A DNA stretch of 7,145 nucleotides from JACJXF01 sp964349045 (lineage in GTDB: Bacteria; Bacteroidota; Bacteroidia; Bacteroidales; GCA-2748055): contig CAYGFI010000206.1 in assembly GCA_964349045.1 (NCBI GenBank), positions 1 through 7,145 on the forward strand, in the 5' to 3' direction. The notes beneath the pieces are model-generated. The model was given only the letters and a program-made list of their open reading frames with translations. It had not been told where the DNA came from and made no database searches. Of the stretch, positions 1 to 5,707 are shown piece after piece. A program made the position numbers and the translations under genes. Every line of letters begins with the position of its first letter. Position 1 is the first letter of the stretch.

Positions 1-101
1 TTTTTACTATGCCACTGAATCGATTAATAAATTTATAAAATATTAATTAAATTAAACAAAATAAAAAATACTAAATCCCAGAGCAGTCTCCGGGTACTTT
101 T

Positions 102-121
102 TTCCGGAGGTTACTCCGGAA
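102..121. repeat. Hairpin, 8-bp stem with GTTA loop
   Basis: TTCCGGAG (102-109) and CTCCGGAA (114-121) are perfect reverse complements around a 4-base loop. A third copy of the core, CTCCGG at 88-93, can pair alternatively with 104-109, so two mutually exclusive stems are possible. No T-run follows on either strand, so a classical intrinsic terminator is not supported. It could be the end of an upstream transcript or a decayed repeat. Confidence 0.5.
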
Positions 122-141
122 TATTAAATCACTACCTACTT

Positions 142-169
142 ATCCGCCGAAGTTCATGAAAAGGCGGAT
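142..169. repeat. Hairpin with ATCCGCC/GGCGGAT arms
   Basis: ATCCGCC (142-148) and GGCGGAT (163-169) form a perfect 7-bp stem with a 14-base loop that itself contains the palindrome TTCATGAA. GC-rich CCGCC...GGCGG hairpins of this kind are common as short dispersed intergenic repeats in environmental bacterial genomes; assigning this one to such a family is inference, since no second copy lies in the window. No T-run follows. Confidence 0.45.
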
Positions 170-405
170 TAAATCATAGACCATTTATTCAATTGATTGG
201 TTGCGTGTATTTAATCTTTAATGCTATTTAACAGATCCCATAATAGTCACAAATGCACCAATCTGAGTATCATGTCTGATCCATAAACAGGCCTATTAGT
301 AACAATTGAACTTTGCAATTAAACATTGTGCCGGATATGATTACAAAAATAGTACCAACTCAGTATTTTTTTCTAAATTTATCTGAAATACCAAATATCC
401 CACTT

Positions 406-765
406 ATGAAAAAAACCCTGGTCCTGGGCGCAAGTCCTAATCCTCTCCGCTTCTCTCATAAAATGGTAAAAAGCCTGGTACGTCATCAAAATGAGGTTGT
501 GGCTGTCGGTTTAAGAAAAGGAGAAATTTCCGGAATAAAAATCCTTACAGGGAAACCCTCACTGAAAGATATTCATACTATCTCCCTCTATATCGGACCA
601 AAAGGACAGGTTTCTGTTTACGACTATATCCTGTCATTGCATCCCAGGCGTATCATTTTTAACCCGGGAACGGTAAATGAGGAATTAATGAAGCTTGCCC
701 GGGATAAAGGTATTGAAGTGGTTACCGACTGTGCACTTGTTATGCTGAGCTCAGGGAAATATTAA
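406..765 (+). CDS. CoA-binding (Rossmann-fold) domain protein, YccU-like
   Basis: A 119-residue single-domain protein of the CoA_binding_2 type (PF13380), expected to be a small cytoplasmic Rossmann-fold protein that binds coenzyme A or an acyl-CoA; the physiological role of the family is not established. The sequence shows the N-terminal nucleotide-binding turn VLGASPNPLRFS (residues 6-17), alternating strands and helices, and the conserved C-terminal block NPGTVNEEL (86-94) followed by A..KGIEVVTDCALVML with Cys109. I chose the ATG at 406 because the domain begins immediately (MKKTLVLGAS), the length is normal for the family, and the upstream extension to TTG 313 has no family character. 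There is no Shine-Dalgarno motif, as usual in Bacteroidota. It stands alone: the next gene downstream is convergent. Family assignment is firm, function is not. Confidence 0.9.
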   Translation: MKKTLVLGASPNPLRFSHKMVKSLVRHQNEVVAVGLRKGEISGIKILTGKPSLKDIHTISLYIGPKGQVSVYDYILSLHPRRIIFNPGTVNEELMKLARDKGIEVVTDCALVMLSSGKY

Positions 766-994
766 ATGCACAAAGGATATTTAACAGGATATTTTCTAAA
801 CCTAACAGCTTGTTCGATGCTTAATTGTTTTTGATTAAGCGCGGAATACGCTGGCGCGTATACGCCAGGGACACAACTTAAAAACGCGGTTTAAAATTTT
901 ATTCGGGGGAATGGAGTTTTATCGCATAATCAGAAATATCTCGCTTGATAAACCGAATAAAACGCTTGAACGACCTTATGGTCTTCTTTTCTGA
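766..994. other. Convergent intergenic region
   Basis: This 229-bp stretch separates the converging CoA-binding and lipoprotein genes. Most of it (about 835-970) is a structured repeat described separately. A small 4-bp hairpin, GACC/GGTC at 972-983, is followed by TTCTTTT on the plus strand and could be a weak terminator, but the stem is too short to be confident. A 22-codon frame beginning directly after the CoA-gene stop (766-834) is probably chance. Confidence 0.5.
835..970. repeat. Structured palindromic intergenic repeat, copy 1
   Basis: The element starts TTAAGCGCGGA (835-845) and ends CGCTTGAA (963-970), imperfect inverted ends. Inside are CTGGCG/CGCCAG (851-856/863-868), the palindrome GCGTATACGC (856-865), and a perfect 10-bp inverted repeat TTTTATTCGG/CCGAATAAAA (897-906/953-962) that stacks onto TTTATC/GATAAA (918-923/947-952). 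The left half is colinear with the element at 3660: both carry, in order, TTAAGCGC, ACGCCA, AAACGCGGTTT (882-892) and TTTATTC (898-904) at nearly the same spacing. This supports a dispersed family rather than chance. The arms begin with T and end with A, the wrong polarity for an intrinsic terminator. Confidence 0.6.
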
Positions 995-1411
995 TCATTT
1001 TTTGGTAAATGTAGCCTTGAGTGTCTCAACAGTACCGTTATTATAATCTGCGGTGTAAAGCCATTCTATCGACTTATCATTATAAGAGATCGTTCCGCTA
1101 CCATAAAAAGTAAATCCATCTACGGTTTGTGATGGCAATGAAATTCTGCTTCCATCAACAACAGCTCTAACGCTCAGGGTATTTCCAATTTCATAAAAAT
1201 TATAAATATAAACTGCGGTTGAATCTGTTACTGATTTTTCAATACTTACATCATAAAAGAGATATGCGGATTTCTTTGCATTATTTTCAGAAACACTCCA
1301 ATCACCCACAAAAGCATCCCGGGGATCATCAGAAAAAAGATCCGACTCGTCACAGGATGCAAATACCATGGTTGAAAGTATAATTATTAAAATAAATTTA
1401 AAATGTCTCAT
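995..1411 (-). CDS. Small lipoprotein, lipocalin-like domain, function unknown
   Basis: A 138-residue secreted lipoprotein. The start is placed at the ATG at 1411 because it gives a textbook SPII signal (MRHFKF, a hydrophobic stretch, then VFAS-Cys20); an upstream in-frame start at 1462 would put 17 polar residues before the signal. After Cys20 comes an acidic run (DESDLFSDDPRD), resembling the lipoprotein export signals that send Bacteroidota lipoproteins to the cell surface; surface exposure is inference. The rest, beginning AFVGDWSVSE, alternates short beta strands and turns and ends YNNGTVETLKATFTKK, the pattern of small lipocalin-like calycin domains common in this phylum. It lies 165 bp downstream of hutU on the same strand, with a hairpin repeat between them, so co-transcription is doubtful. 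No exact promoter motif was seen. No ligand can be named. Confidence 0.75.
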   Translation of the reverse strand: MRHFKFILIIILSTMVFASCDESDLFSDDPRDAFVGDWSVSENNAKKSAYLFYDVSIEKSVTDSTAVYIYNFYEIGNTLSVRAVVDGSRISLPSQTVDGFTFYGSGTISYNDKSIEWLYTADYNNGTVETLKATFTKK

Positions 1412-1553
1412 TTTACTATTTTTATTACCAGATTTAATTGTGAACTCATTTAAATGATTCACTTAACTTTATTTGCATTTACCGTCGATTTTTTTGCCTG
1501 TTACCGAATTAGGTCTCTTTCAATCGATGAAGTTTATTTTTACGAATTCAAAG

Positions 1554-1588
1554 TCCCTCTCTCCCGGGAGAGGGATTTAGGGTGAGGT
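1554..1588. repeat. Dispersed hairpin repeat (CCCTCTC...GAGAGGG) overlapping the hutU 3' end
   Basis: TCCCTCT (1554-1560) pairs with AGAGGGA (1569-1575) around CTCCCGGG; alternatively CTCTCCCGGGAGAG (1559-1572) is a 14-bp palindrome. The hairpin is followed by TTTAGGGTGAGGT. The combination of CCCTCTCCC/GGGAGAGGG with an adjacent TTAGGGTGAGG tail recurs between genes in many bacterial genomes (from memory, not searched here). Here the tail is read on the minus strand as the last codons and TAA stop of hutU. The hairpin might act as a transcript end for hutU, but its U-tract (CTTTG) is poor. Confidence 0.6.
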
Positions 1589-3595
1589 AAATATCCCTTC
1601 TATCAACCCATCATCCACCACATTCGGCAATGTCACAACCAATCCCGGTGTTCGTTCCATTTCTCTTTTGATCGTGAACATAGCCGCATCATTTCTTGCC
1701 CAGCTCCGCCTGCAGATCCCGTTGTTTACATCCCAGTGAAGCATCATCTTTAAACACCGGTCAGCCTCCGGGGTACCATCCAATACCATGCCAAAACCAC
1801 CGTTTATTACTTCACCCCAGCCTACGCCTCCCCCGTTGTGAATTGAGACCCAGCCTGCTCCCCTGAATGCATCGCCAATAACGTTTTGAATGGCCATGTC
1901 TGCAGTAAACCGGCTACCGTCATAAATGTCCGATGTTTCCCTGTATGGGGAATCGGTTCCGGAAACATCATGATGGTCGCGACCCAGTACAACCGGCGCC
2001 GGAATAGTTCCTTCACGAATGGCACGGTTAAAGGCTTCGGCTATTTTTGTACGGCCTTCGCAATCTGCATAAAGAATCCTTGCCTGAGAACCTACAACCA
2101 GTTTATTTTTACCGGCCTCCCTGATCCAGTGTAAATTATCCCGCAATTGCATAGAAATTTCAGGAGGTGAATCAGCAGCCATCCTTTCAAGTACATCCAT
2201 CGCTATACGATCGGTAATTTCCAGGTCTTTCGGATCGCCTGAAGTACAAACCCAACGAAACGGTCCAAAACCATAGTCGAAAAACAAGGGTCCCATAATA
2301 TCCTGAACATAGGATGGGTAACGATAATCTCCGGTCTGATTAAAAACATCGGCCCCTGCCCTGCCCGCCTCCAGCAGGAATGCATTTCCGTAATCCCAGA
2401 AATACATACCTTTCCTGCTCAATTTGTTGATGGCAATAACCTGCCGACGAAGCGACTCATAAACTTTTTCCCTGAATTTCCCGGGCTCTGCAGTCATCAT
2501 CCGGTTTGATTCTTCAAAACTAAGTCCAACCGGGTAATAACCTCCCGAAAATGGGTTATGCAAACTGGTCTGGTCTGAACCAAGATCAATATTACAATTT
2601 TCTTCTGCCAGTTTTTCCCATAAGTCAACTACATTACCGAGGTAAGCAACAGAAACCGACTCTTTTTTTGCCACTGCTTCCTTCATCCTTAAAACCAGGC
2701 GATCAAGATCGGTGAACACTTCATCCAGCCATCCCTGTTCATAACGGGTTCTGAGCGCTTTGGGATTTAATTCAGCTATTATACAAATCCCTCCCGCGAT
2801 AACCGTAGCCTTAGGCTGGGCTCCCGACATCCCTCCCAGACCGCTTGAAACATAAACTTTACCGGAAAGATCCTTCATCTCCGGGCCTGAATTACGCCTG
2901 CCTGCATTGAGTAATGTGATCGTGGTGCCATGTACAATCCCCTGCGGCCCGATATACATGAACGATCCGGCTGTCATTTGTCCGTATTGCGACACACCCA
3001 GGGCATTAAACTTTTCATACTCATCAGGCGACGAGTAATTAGGCACTACCATTCCGTTTGATACTACAACCCGTGGTGCATCCTTATGCGAAGGAAATAA
3101 TCCCATCGGGTGACCACTGTACAACACCAGTGTCTGTTCATCATCCATGCTGGCAAGATATTTCATGGTTAGCAGGTACTGGGCCCAATTCTGAAATACT
3201 GCCCCGTTGCCCCCATAGGTTATAAGTTCATGGGGATGTTGCGCCACATTTTCATCCAGGTTGTTGCTAAGCATGTGCATGATGGCCGCGGCGTGTATCG
3301 ATTTATGCGGGTATTTGTCAATGGGTCTCGCATAAATCCGGTAATCCGGCCTGAAACGGTACATATAAATTCTTCCATAAGTCTCCAGTTCATTTAGAAA
3401 TTCAGGCGCCAGTTCTGCATGAAACTCCCTCTTATGGTAGCGTAATGCATTGCGAACTGCCAGCATTTTCTCCTGAACTGACAATATGTCCTTTCTCCGG
3501 GGAGCATGGTTAATGGCTTCCTCGTATTTGGGTTTCGGGGGAAGGGAATCAGGTATTCCCCGCAGCACTTTTTCTCTAAACTCTTTATCGGACAT
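1577..3595 (-). CDS. hutU: Urocanate hydratase (urocanase), long form
   Basis: A complete 672-residue urocanase, the cytoplasmic NAD+-dependent enzyme that hydrates urocanate to 4-imidazolone-5-propionate in histidine degradation. Visible blocks in order: ITYGGNGAVFQNW (125-137), IGPQGIVHGT (215-224), the NAD-binding SGLGGMSGAQP (251-261), GSDQTSLHNPFSGGYYP (339-355), the catalytic-cysteine region GFGPFRWVCTSGDP with Cys450, RDHHDVSGTDSPYRET (539-554) and HNGGGVGWGEVINGGFG (586-602). The length and the block around 339-430 match the long form seen in animal UROC1 rather than the roughly 560-residue proteobacterial HutU. The ATG at 3595 begins a family-like N-terminus and has TAATTTTG, a Bacteroidetes -7 box, just upstream. 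No hutH, hutI or formiminotransferase gene lies in the window. The final residues TSP and the TAA come from a dispersed repeat. Confidence 0.97.
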   Translation of the reverse strand: MSDKEFREKVLRGIPDSLPPKPKYEEAINHAPRRKDILSVQEKMLAVRNALRYHKREFHAELAPEFLNELETYGRIYMYRFRPDYRIYARPIDKYPHKSIHAAAIMHMLSNNLDENVAQHPHELITYGGNGAVFQNWAQYLLTMKYLASMDDEQTLVLYSGHPMGLFPSHKDAPRVVVSNGMVVPNYSSPDEYEKFNALGVSQYGQMTAGSFMYIGPQGIVHGTTITLLNAGRRNSGPEMKDLSGKVYVSSGLGGMSGAQPKATVIAGGICIIAELNPKALRTRYEQGWLDEVFTDLDRLVLRMKEAVAKKESVSVAYLGNVVDLWEKLAEENCNIDLGSDQTSLHNPFSGGYYPVGLSFEESNRMMTAEPGKFREKVYESLRRQVIAINKLSRKGMYFWDYGNAFLLEAGRAGADVFNQTGDYRYPSYVQDIMGPLFFDYGFGPFRWVCTSGDPKDLEITDRIAMDVLERMAADSPPEISMQLRDNLHWIREAGKNKLVVGSQARILYADCEGRTKIAEAFNRAIREGTIPAPVVLGRDHHDVSGTDSPYRETSDIYDGSRFTADMAIQNVIGDAFRGAGWVSIHNGGGVGWGEVINGGFGMVLDGTPEADRCLKMMLHWDVNNGICRRSWARNDAAMFTIKREMERTPGLVVTLPNVVDDGLIEGIFTSP

Positions 3596-3612
3596 GGCTT
3601 TGGGCTTTTGAA

Positions 3613-3620
3613 CAAAATTA
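3613..3620 (-). promoter_or_regulatory. Candidate -7 promoter box for hutU
   Basis: Read on the minus strand, 3620 to 3613 is TAATTTTG, an exact match to the Bacteroidetes -7 consensus TAnnTTTG, ending 17 bases before the hutU ATG at 3595. Transcription would begin close to the start codon, giving a very short leader. I find no TTTG at the usual -33 distance, so the call is tentative. Confidence 0.35.
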
Positions 3621-3659
3621 AGATATTAAAGTGTCATACGGTGCTATGTAGTAAAATAA

Positions 3660-3769
3660 TTAAGCGCAGATCCCGCAAGGCGGGAACGCCAAGGCGCAAT
3701 GGAAACGCGGTTTTTGCAGCTTTATTCAACCACTTCCTGGCAGTACGGCAAAGCGGGATCTGCGCTTAA
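3660..3769. repeat. 110-bp element with perfect 17-bp inverted ends, copy 2
   Basis: The ends TTAAGCGCAGATCCCGC (3660-3676) and GCGGGATCTGCGCTTAA (3753-3769) are exact reverse complements. A nested stem TCCCGC/GCGGGA (3671-3676/3680-3685) competes with the outer one, so cruciform or alternative hairpins are possible. The interior (ACGCCA 3686-3691, AAACGCGGTTT 3703-3713, TTTATTC 3721-3727) is colinear with the repeat at 835-970. There is no open frame of note, so if mobile it would be a non-autonomous MITE- or REP-like element. Both ends finish in TTAA, which could be part of the arms or a target duplication; outside that, the flanks show no obvious direct repeat. Confidence 0.75.
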
Positions 3770-3882
3770 CTTTATATCCAACCAGCAATCCATAAAAAAC
3801 ATGGAACACTTTTTGAAGAAACAGATCAATAAAATTGAACAATCGTTTATTTTTATTCTTATACCTTTATAAAAAAAACAAA

Positions 3883-4461
3883 ATGAAGAACATTATTAAA
3901 ATTCTGGCATTCGTAATGCTCCTCCCACTCGTATCCGGTTGTGGATATAACAAACTGGTAACCCAGGATGAAGCAATTAACCAGGCCTGGTCCCAGGTGG
4001 AAAACGCGTATCAGCGAAGAGCTGATCTGATTCCCAATCTGGTTGAAACAGTAAAAGGCTATGCAAACTTTGAAAAATCCACTCTTACCGATGTTATTGA
4101 AGCGCGTGCAAAGGCGACCAGCGTTACCGTTGATCCAACCAACCTGACACCCGAAGCCATTCAGAATTTCCAATCTGCTCAAAACGGTCTTTCTTCTTCA
4201 CTGGCACGCTTGATGGTCGTAGTAGAGCAGTATCCCGACCTTAAAGCCAATCAGAATTTCCTTGAACTTCAGGCTCAGCTCGAAGGAACCGAAAACCGTA
4301 TCAGCTTTGAAAGGAAAAAATTCAATGATATGGTGGGTGCGTACAACACAGCGAGAAGGGTATTCCCCAGAAATATCATCGCTGCTATATTTGGTTTTAA
4401 AGAGAGAGGATATTTTGCTGCTGAAGAAGGCGCTGAAAAAGCTCCTGAAGTAAAATTCTAA
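3883..4461 (+). CDS. lemA: LemA family lipoprotein
   Basis: A 192-residue LemA protein: an N-terminal membrane anchor followed by a helical-bundle domain exposed outside the cytoplasm. The molecular function is unknown, although the family is widespread and often found beside TPM-domain genes. The start at ATG 3883 gives a lipoprotein signal, MKNIIKILAFVMLLPLVSG-Cys20, so this copy is lipid-anchored rather than held by a plain transmembrane helix. Family hallmarks follow: YNKLVTQDEAINQAWSQV (22-39), RRADLIPNLVETVKGYA (45-61), EARAKA (73-78), ARLMVVVEQYPDLKANQNF (108-126), the LEGTENRIS..R..FND segment (133-149) and the ending FPRNIIAAIFGFKERGYF...APEVKF. The leader is A-rich with no Shine-Dalgarno. 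Only 4 bp separate the stop from the next gene, so it heads the TPM/YgcG operon. Confidence 0.95.
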   Translation: MKNIIKILAFVMLLPLVSGCGYNKLVTQDEAINQAWSQVENAYQRRADLIPNLVETVKGYANFEKSTLTDVIEARAKATSVTVDPTNLTPEAIQNFQSAQNGLSSSLARLMVVVEQYPDLKANQNFLELQAQLEGTENRISFERKKFNDMVGAYNTARRVFPRNIIAAIFGFKERGYFAAEEGAEKAPEVKF

Positions 4462-4465
4462 CGAT

Positions 4466-4906
4466 ATGAGTTCAACTGAATTCCTCACCAAAGCACAAAA
4501 AATCCTTGTTGAGAATGCCATAAAAGAGGCAGAACAAAACACATCCGGCGAAATCCGGGTCCATATTGAAACGGAAATAAAAGGGGATGTACTCGACAGG
4601 GCTGCTTATCTGTTTGAATACCTGGGTATGCATAAGACTACCCAACGCAATGGAGTGCTTTTTTACCTTGCCACAAAAACGAGAAAATTTGCCATCCTGG
4701 GTGATGCCGGTATCAATGCCAAAGTACCGGCTGACTTCTGGGATCAGATTAGAGAAACAATGGGAGCTGCATTTGCACAGGAAAAATTTGCAGAAGGATT
4801 GTCTCAGGGGATATTGACTGCAGGCCAACAGCTGAAAATTCATTTCCCATATGAAAAAAATGATGTAAACGAATTATCCAACGACATTTCCTTCGGTAAA
4901 AAATAG
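4466..4906 (+). CDS. Soluble TPM-domain protein
   Basis: A 146-residue single TPM domain (PF04536; TLP18.3/Psb32/MOLO-1 fold). There is no signal peptide or transmembrane segment, so it is predicted cytoplasmic, unlike both neighbours. Recognisable parts are TSGEIRVHIE (26-35), DRAAYLFEYLGMHKT (44-58), RNGVLFYLA (61-69), KFAILGDAGINAKVP (74-88), FWDQI (91-95) and the C-terminal block YEKNDVNELSNDISFG. The last block is typical of the Bacteroidota subgroup that pairs with LemA. A phosphatase activity was reported for the plant relative TLP18.3; whether this protein has it is unknown. It starts 4 bp after lemA and ends 4 bp before the YgcG gene, so translational coupling is likely. Confidence 0.9.
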   Translation: MSSTEFLTKAQKILVENAIKEAEQNTSGEIRVHIETEIKGDVLDRAAYLFEYLGMHKTTQRNGVLFYLATKTRKFAILGDAGINAKVPADFWDQIRETMGAAFAQEKFAEGLSQGILTAGQQLKIHFPYEKNDVNELSNDISFGKK

Positions 4907-4910
4907 TATT

Positions 4911-5681
4911 ATGCGAAAACTTCCTGCTCTTATAACAGCCTTATTACTTGGTTTTCAGATTATTTCTGCACAGAATAATATATTTCCTGACAAGCCCACG
5001 GCATGGGTTAATGATTATGCAAAGCTTCTTTCTGCTGGTGAAGCAAATGAGCTAAACTCCAAACTGGGATATTACGAGGATTCGACAAGTACACAAATTT
5101 TTGTTGTAACTCTTGATGAACATGGAGATCAACCGATTTCCATGCTGGCGGCTGAGATAGGTCAGAAATGGGGCGTCGGGCAGAAAGGCAAGGAAAATGG
5201 TATGCTTATCCTTATTTATCCTGCCGACAGGCAAATATGGATTGCTACCGGTTATGGTCTCGAAGAATTCATCCCCGATGCCATAAACAAAAGGATCATT
5301 GAATCGGAGATCAAACCTGCATTTAAAAACGGTCAGTACTATCAGGGTCTTGATAATGCTACTACTGTAATTATGAACCTTCTCTCCGGAGTTTTTACTG
5401 GCGATCAGTATAAAAAAGATCCATCAGAGGGTGGCGCTATCGGTGGTATTATCTTCCTGATCATCCTGTTTTTTATCATCCTTGGCGGCTCCCGGAAAGG
5501 AAAGTCGCGTTCCGTAGGAAAAAACCTGCCCTTTTGGCTTGCACTTGGAATGTTGAGCGGATCGCGTCACTCCCACAGCGGTAGTTTTGGCGGATTCAGC
5601 TCCGGCGGTGGAGGATTTGGAGGGTTTTCCGGTGGAGGTGGGGGAAGCTTCGGTGGAGGTGGCGCAGGGGGATCCTGGTGA
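4911..5681 (+). CDS. YgcG-type TPM-domain membrane protein with Gly-rich tail
   Basis: A 256-residue envelope protein. Order of parts: a cleavable signal peptide (about 1-20, ending ISAQ), a TPM domain (about 27-165) with AWVNDYAKLLS, TQIFVVTLDEHGDQP, KWGVGQKGKENGMLILIYPADRQIWIATGYGLE and GQYYQGL, then one transmembrane helix (about 175-192, GGIIFLIILFFIILG), a short basic stretch (SRKGKSRS), and a low-complexity Gly/Ser/Phe tail (222-256) ending in GGGGAGGSW. The tail and its terminal SW are typical of YgcG relatives. Topology is inferred: TPM domain in the periplasm, basic stretch and Gly-rich tail cytoplasmic. The mature N-terminal region holds the same domain as the preceding gene, so the two are paralogous within the operon. 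Function is not established; the context suggests a joint role with LemA at the membrane. Confidence 0.93.
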   Translation: MRKLPALITALLLGFQIISAQNNIFPDKPTAWVNDYAKLLSAGEANELNSKLGYYEDSTSTQIFVVTLDEHGDQPISMLAAEIGQKWGVGQKGKENGMLILIYPADRQIWIATGYGLEEFIPDAINKRIIESEIKPAFKNGQYYQGLDNATTVIMNLLSGVFTGDQYKKDPSEGGAIGGIIFLIILFFIILGGSRKGKSRSVGKNLPFWLALGMLSGSRHSHSGSFGGFSSGGGGFGGFSGGGGGSFGGGGAGGSW

Positions 5682-5707
5682 GAATTAGTGAGTGATTGTG
5701 AACGGAA

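Larger units (their letters stand above)
1..405. other. AT-rich intergenic leader, no gene recognised
   Basis: This 405-bp stretch holds no convincing coding region. The first 80 bases are extremely AT-rich. Two compact hairpins follow (102-121 and 142-169, listed separately). From the left edge, one short frame (2-46) could be the last residues of an upstream plus-strand gene, but it is too short to support. The reading frame of the next gene stays open upstream of its ATG to a TTG at 313, but that extension (MQLNIVPDM...) does not look like the protein family, so I leave it non-coding. No exact Bacteroidetes promoter (TTTG/TAnnTTTG pair) is visible; TAAATTTA at 374-381 is a one-mismatch -7 candidate without a matching -33 box. 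Confidence 0.6.
3596..3882. other. Divergent intergenic region between hutU and lemA
   Basis: This 287-bp region must contain the promoters of both hutU (minus) and the lemA operon (plus). Its centre, 3660-3769, is a large inverted-repeat element listed separately. Next to lemA, TACCTTTA at 3862-3869 is a one-mismatch -7 box, but no -33 TTTG sits at the right distance, so the lemA promoter is unassigned. A weak 5-bp stem TCCAT/ATGGA occurs at 3789-3805. No coding sequence is supported. Confidence 0.5.

Noticed and set aside
2..46. Short open frame from the left edge (FYYATESINKFIKY then stop) that could be the tail of an upstream gene.
   Set aside because: Only 14 residues are visible and another frame is also open for a few codons; it cannot be distinguished from chance in AT-rich DNA.
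313..405. N-terminal extension of the CoA-binding protein from a TTG at 313.
   Set aside because: The extension has no family character, and the domain begins exactly at the ATG at 406.
766..834. A 22-codon frame (MHKGYLTGYFLN...) starting directly after the CoA-binding gene stop.
   Set aside because: Too short, with no recognisable character and no conservation evidence; abutting the stop is probably coincidental.
897..962. The TTTTATTCGG/CCGAATAAAA stem as a bidirectional terminator between convergent genes.
   Set aside because: The arms start with T and end with A, so there is no T-run after the stem on either strand.
3506..3769. Plus-strand open frame running from inside hutU through the palindromic element.
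   Set aside because: It overlaps the hutU N-terminus in antisense, and its second half is just the inverted repeat.
3835..3882. TTG start at 3835 extending LemA by 16 residues.
   Set aside because: It would place a second hydrophobic/basic stretch ahead of a complete lipoprotein signal starting at ATG 3883.
3859..4843. Long antisense open frames opposite lemA and the soluble TPM gene.
   Set aside because: They are mirror effects of codon bias in two clearly identified genes; the translations show no domain or conserved motif.
5570..5681. The Gly-rich repetitive coding stretch as a DNA repeat or a frameshift artefact.
   Set aside because: It is the normal low-complexity C-terminal tail of YgcG-type proteins and ends in the expected GGSW.
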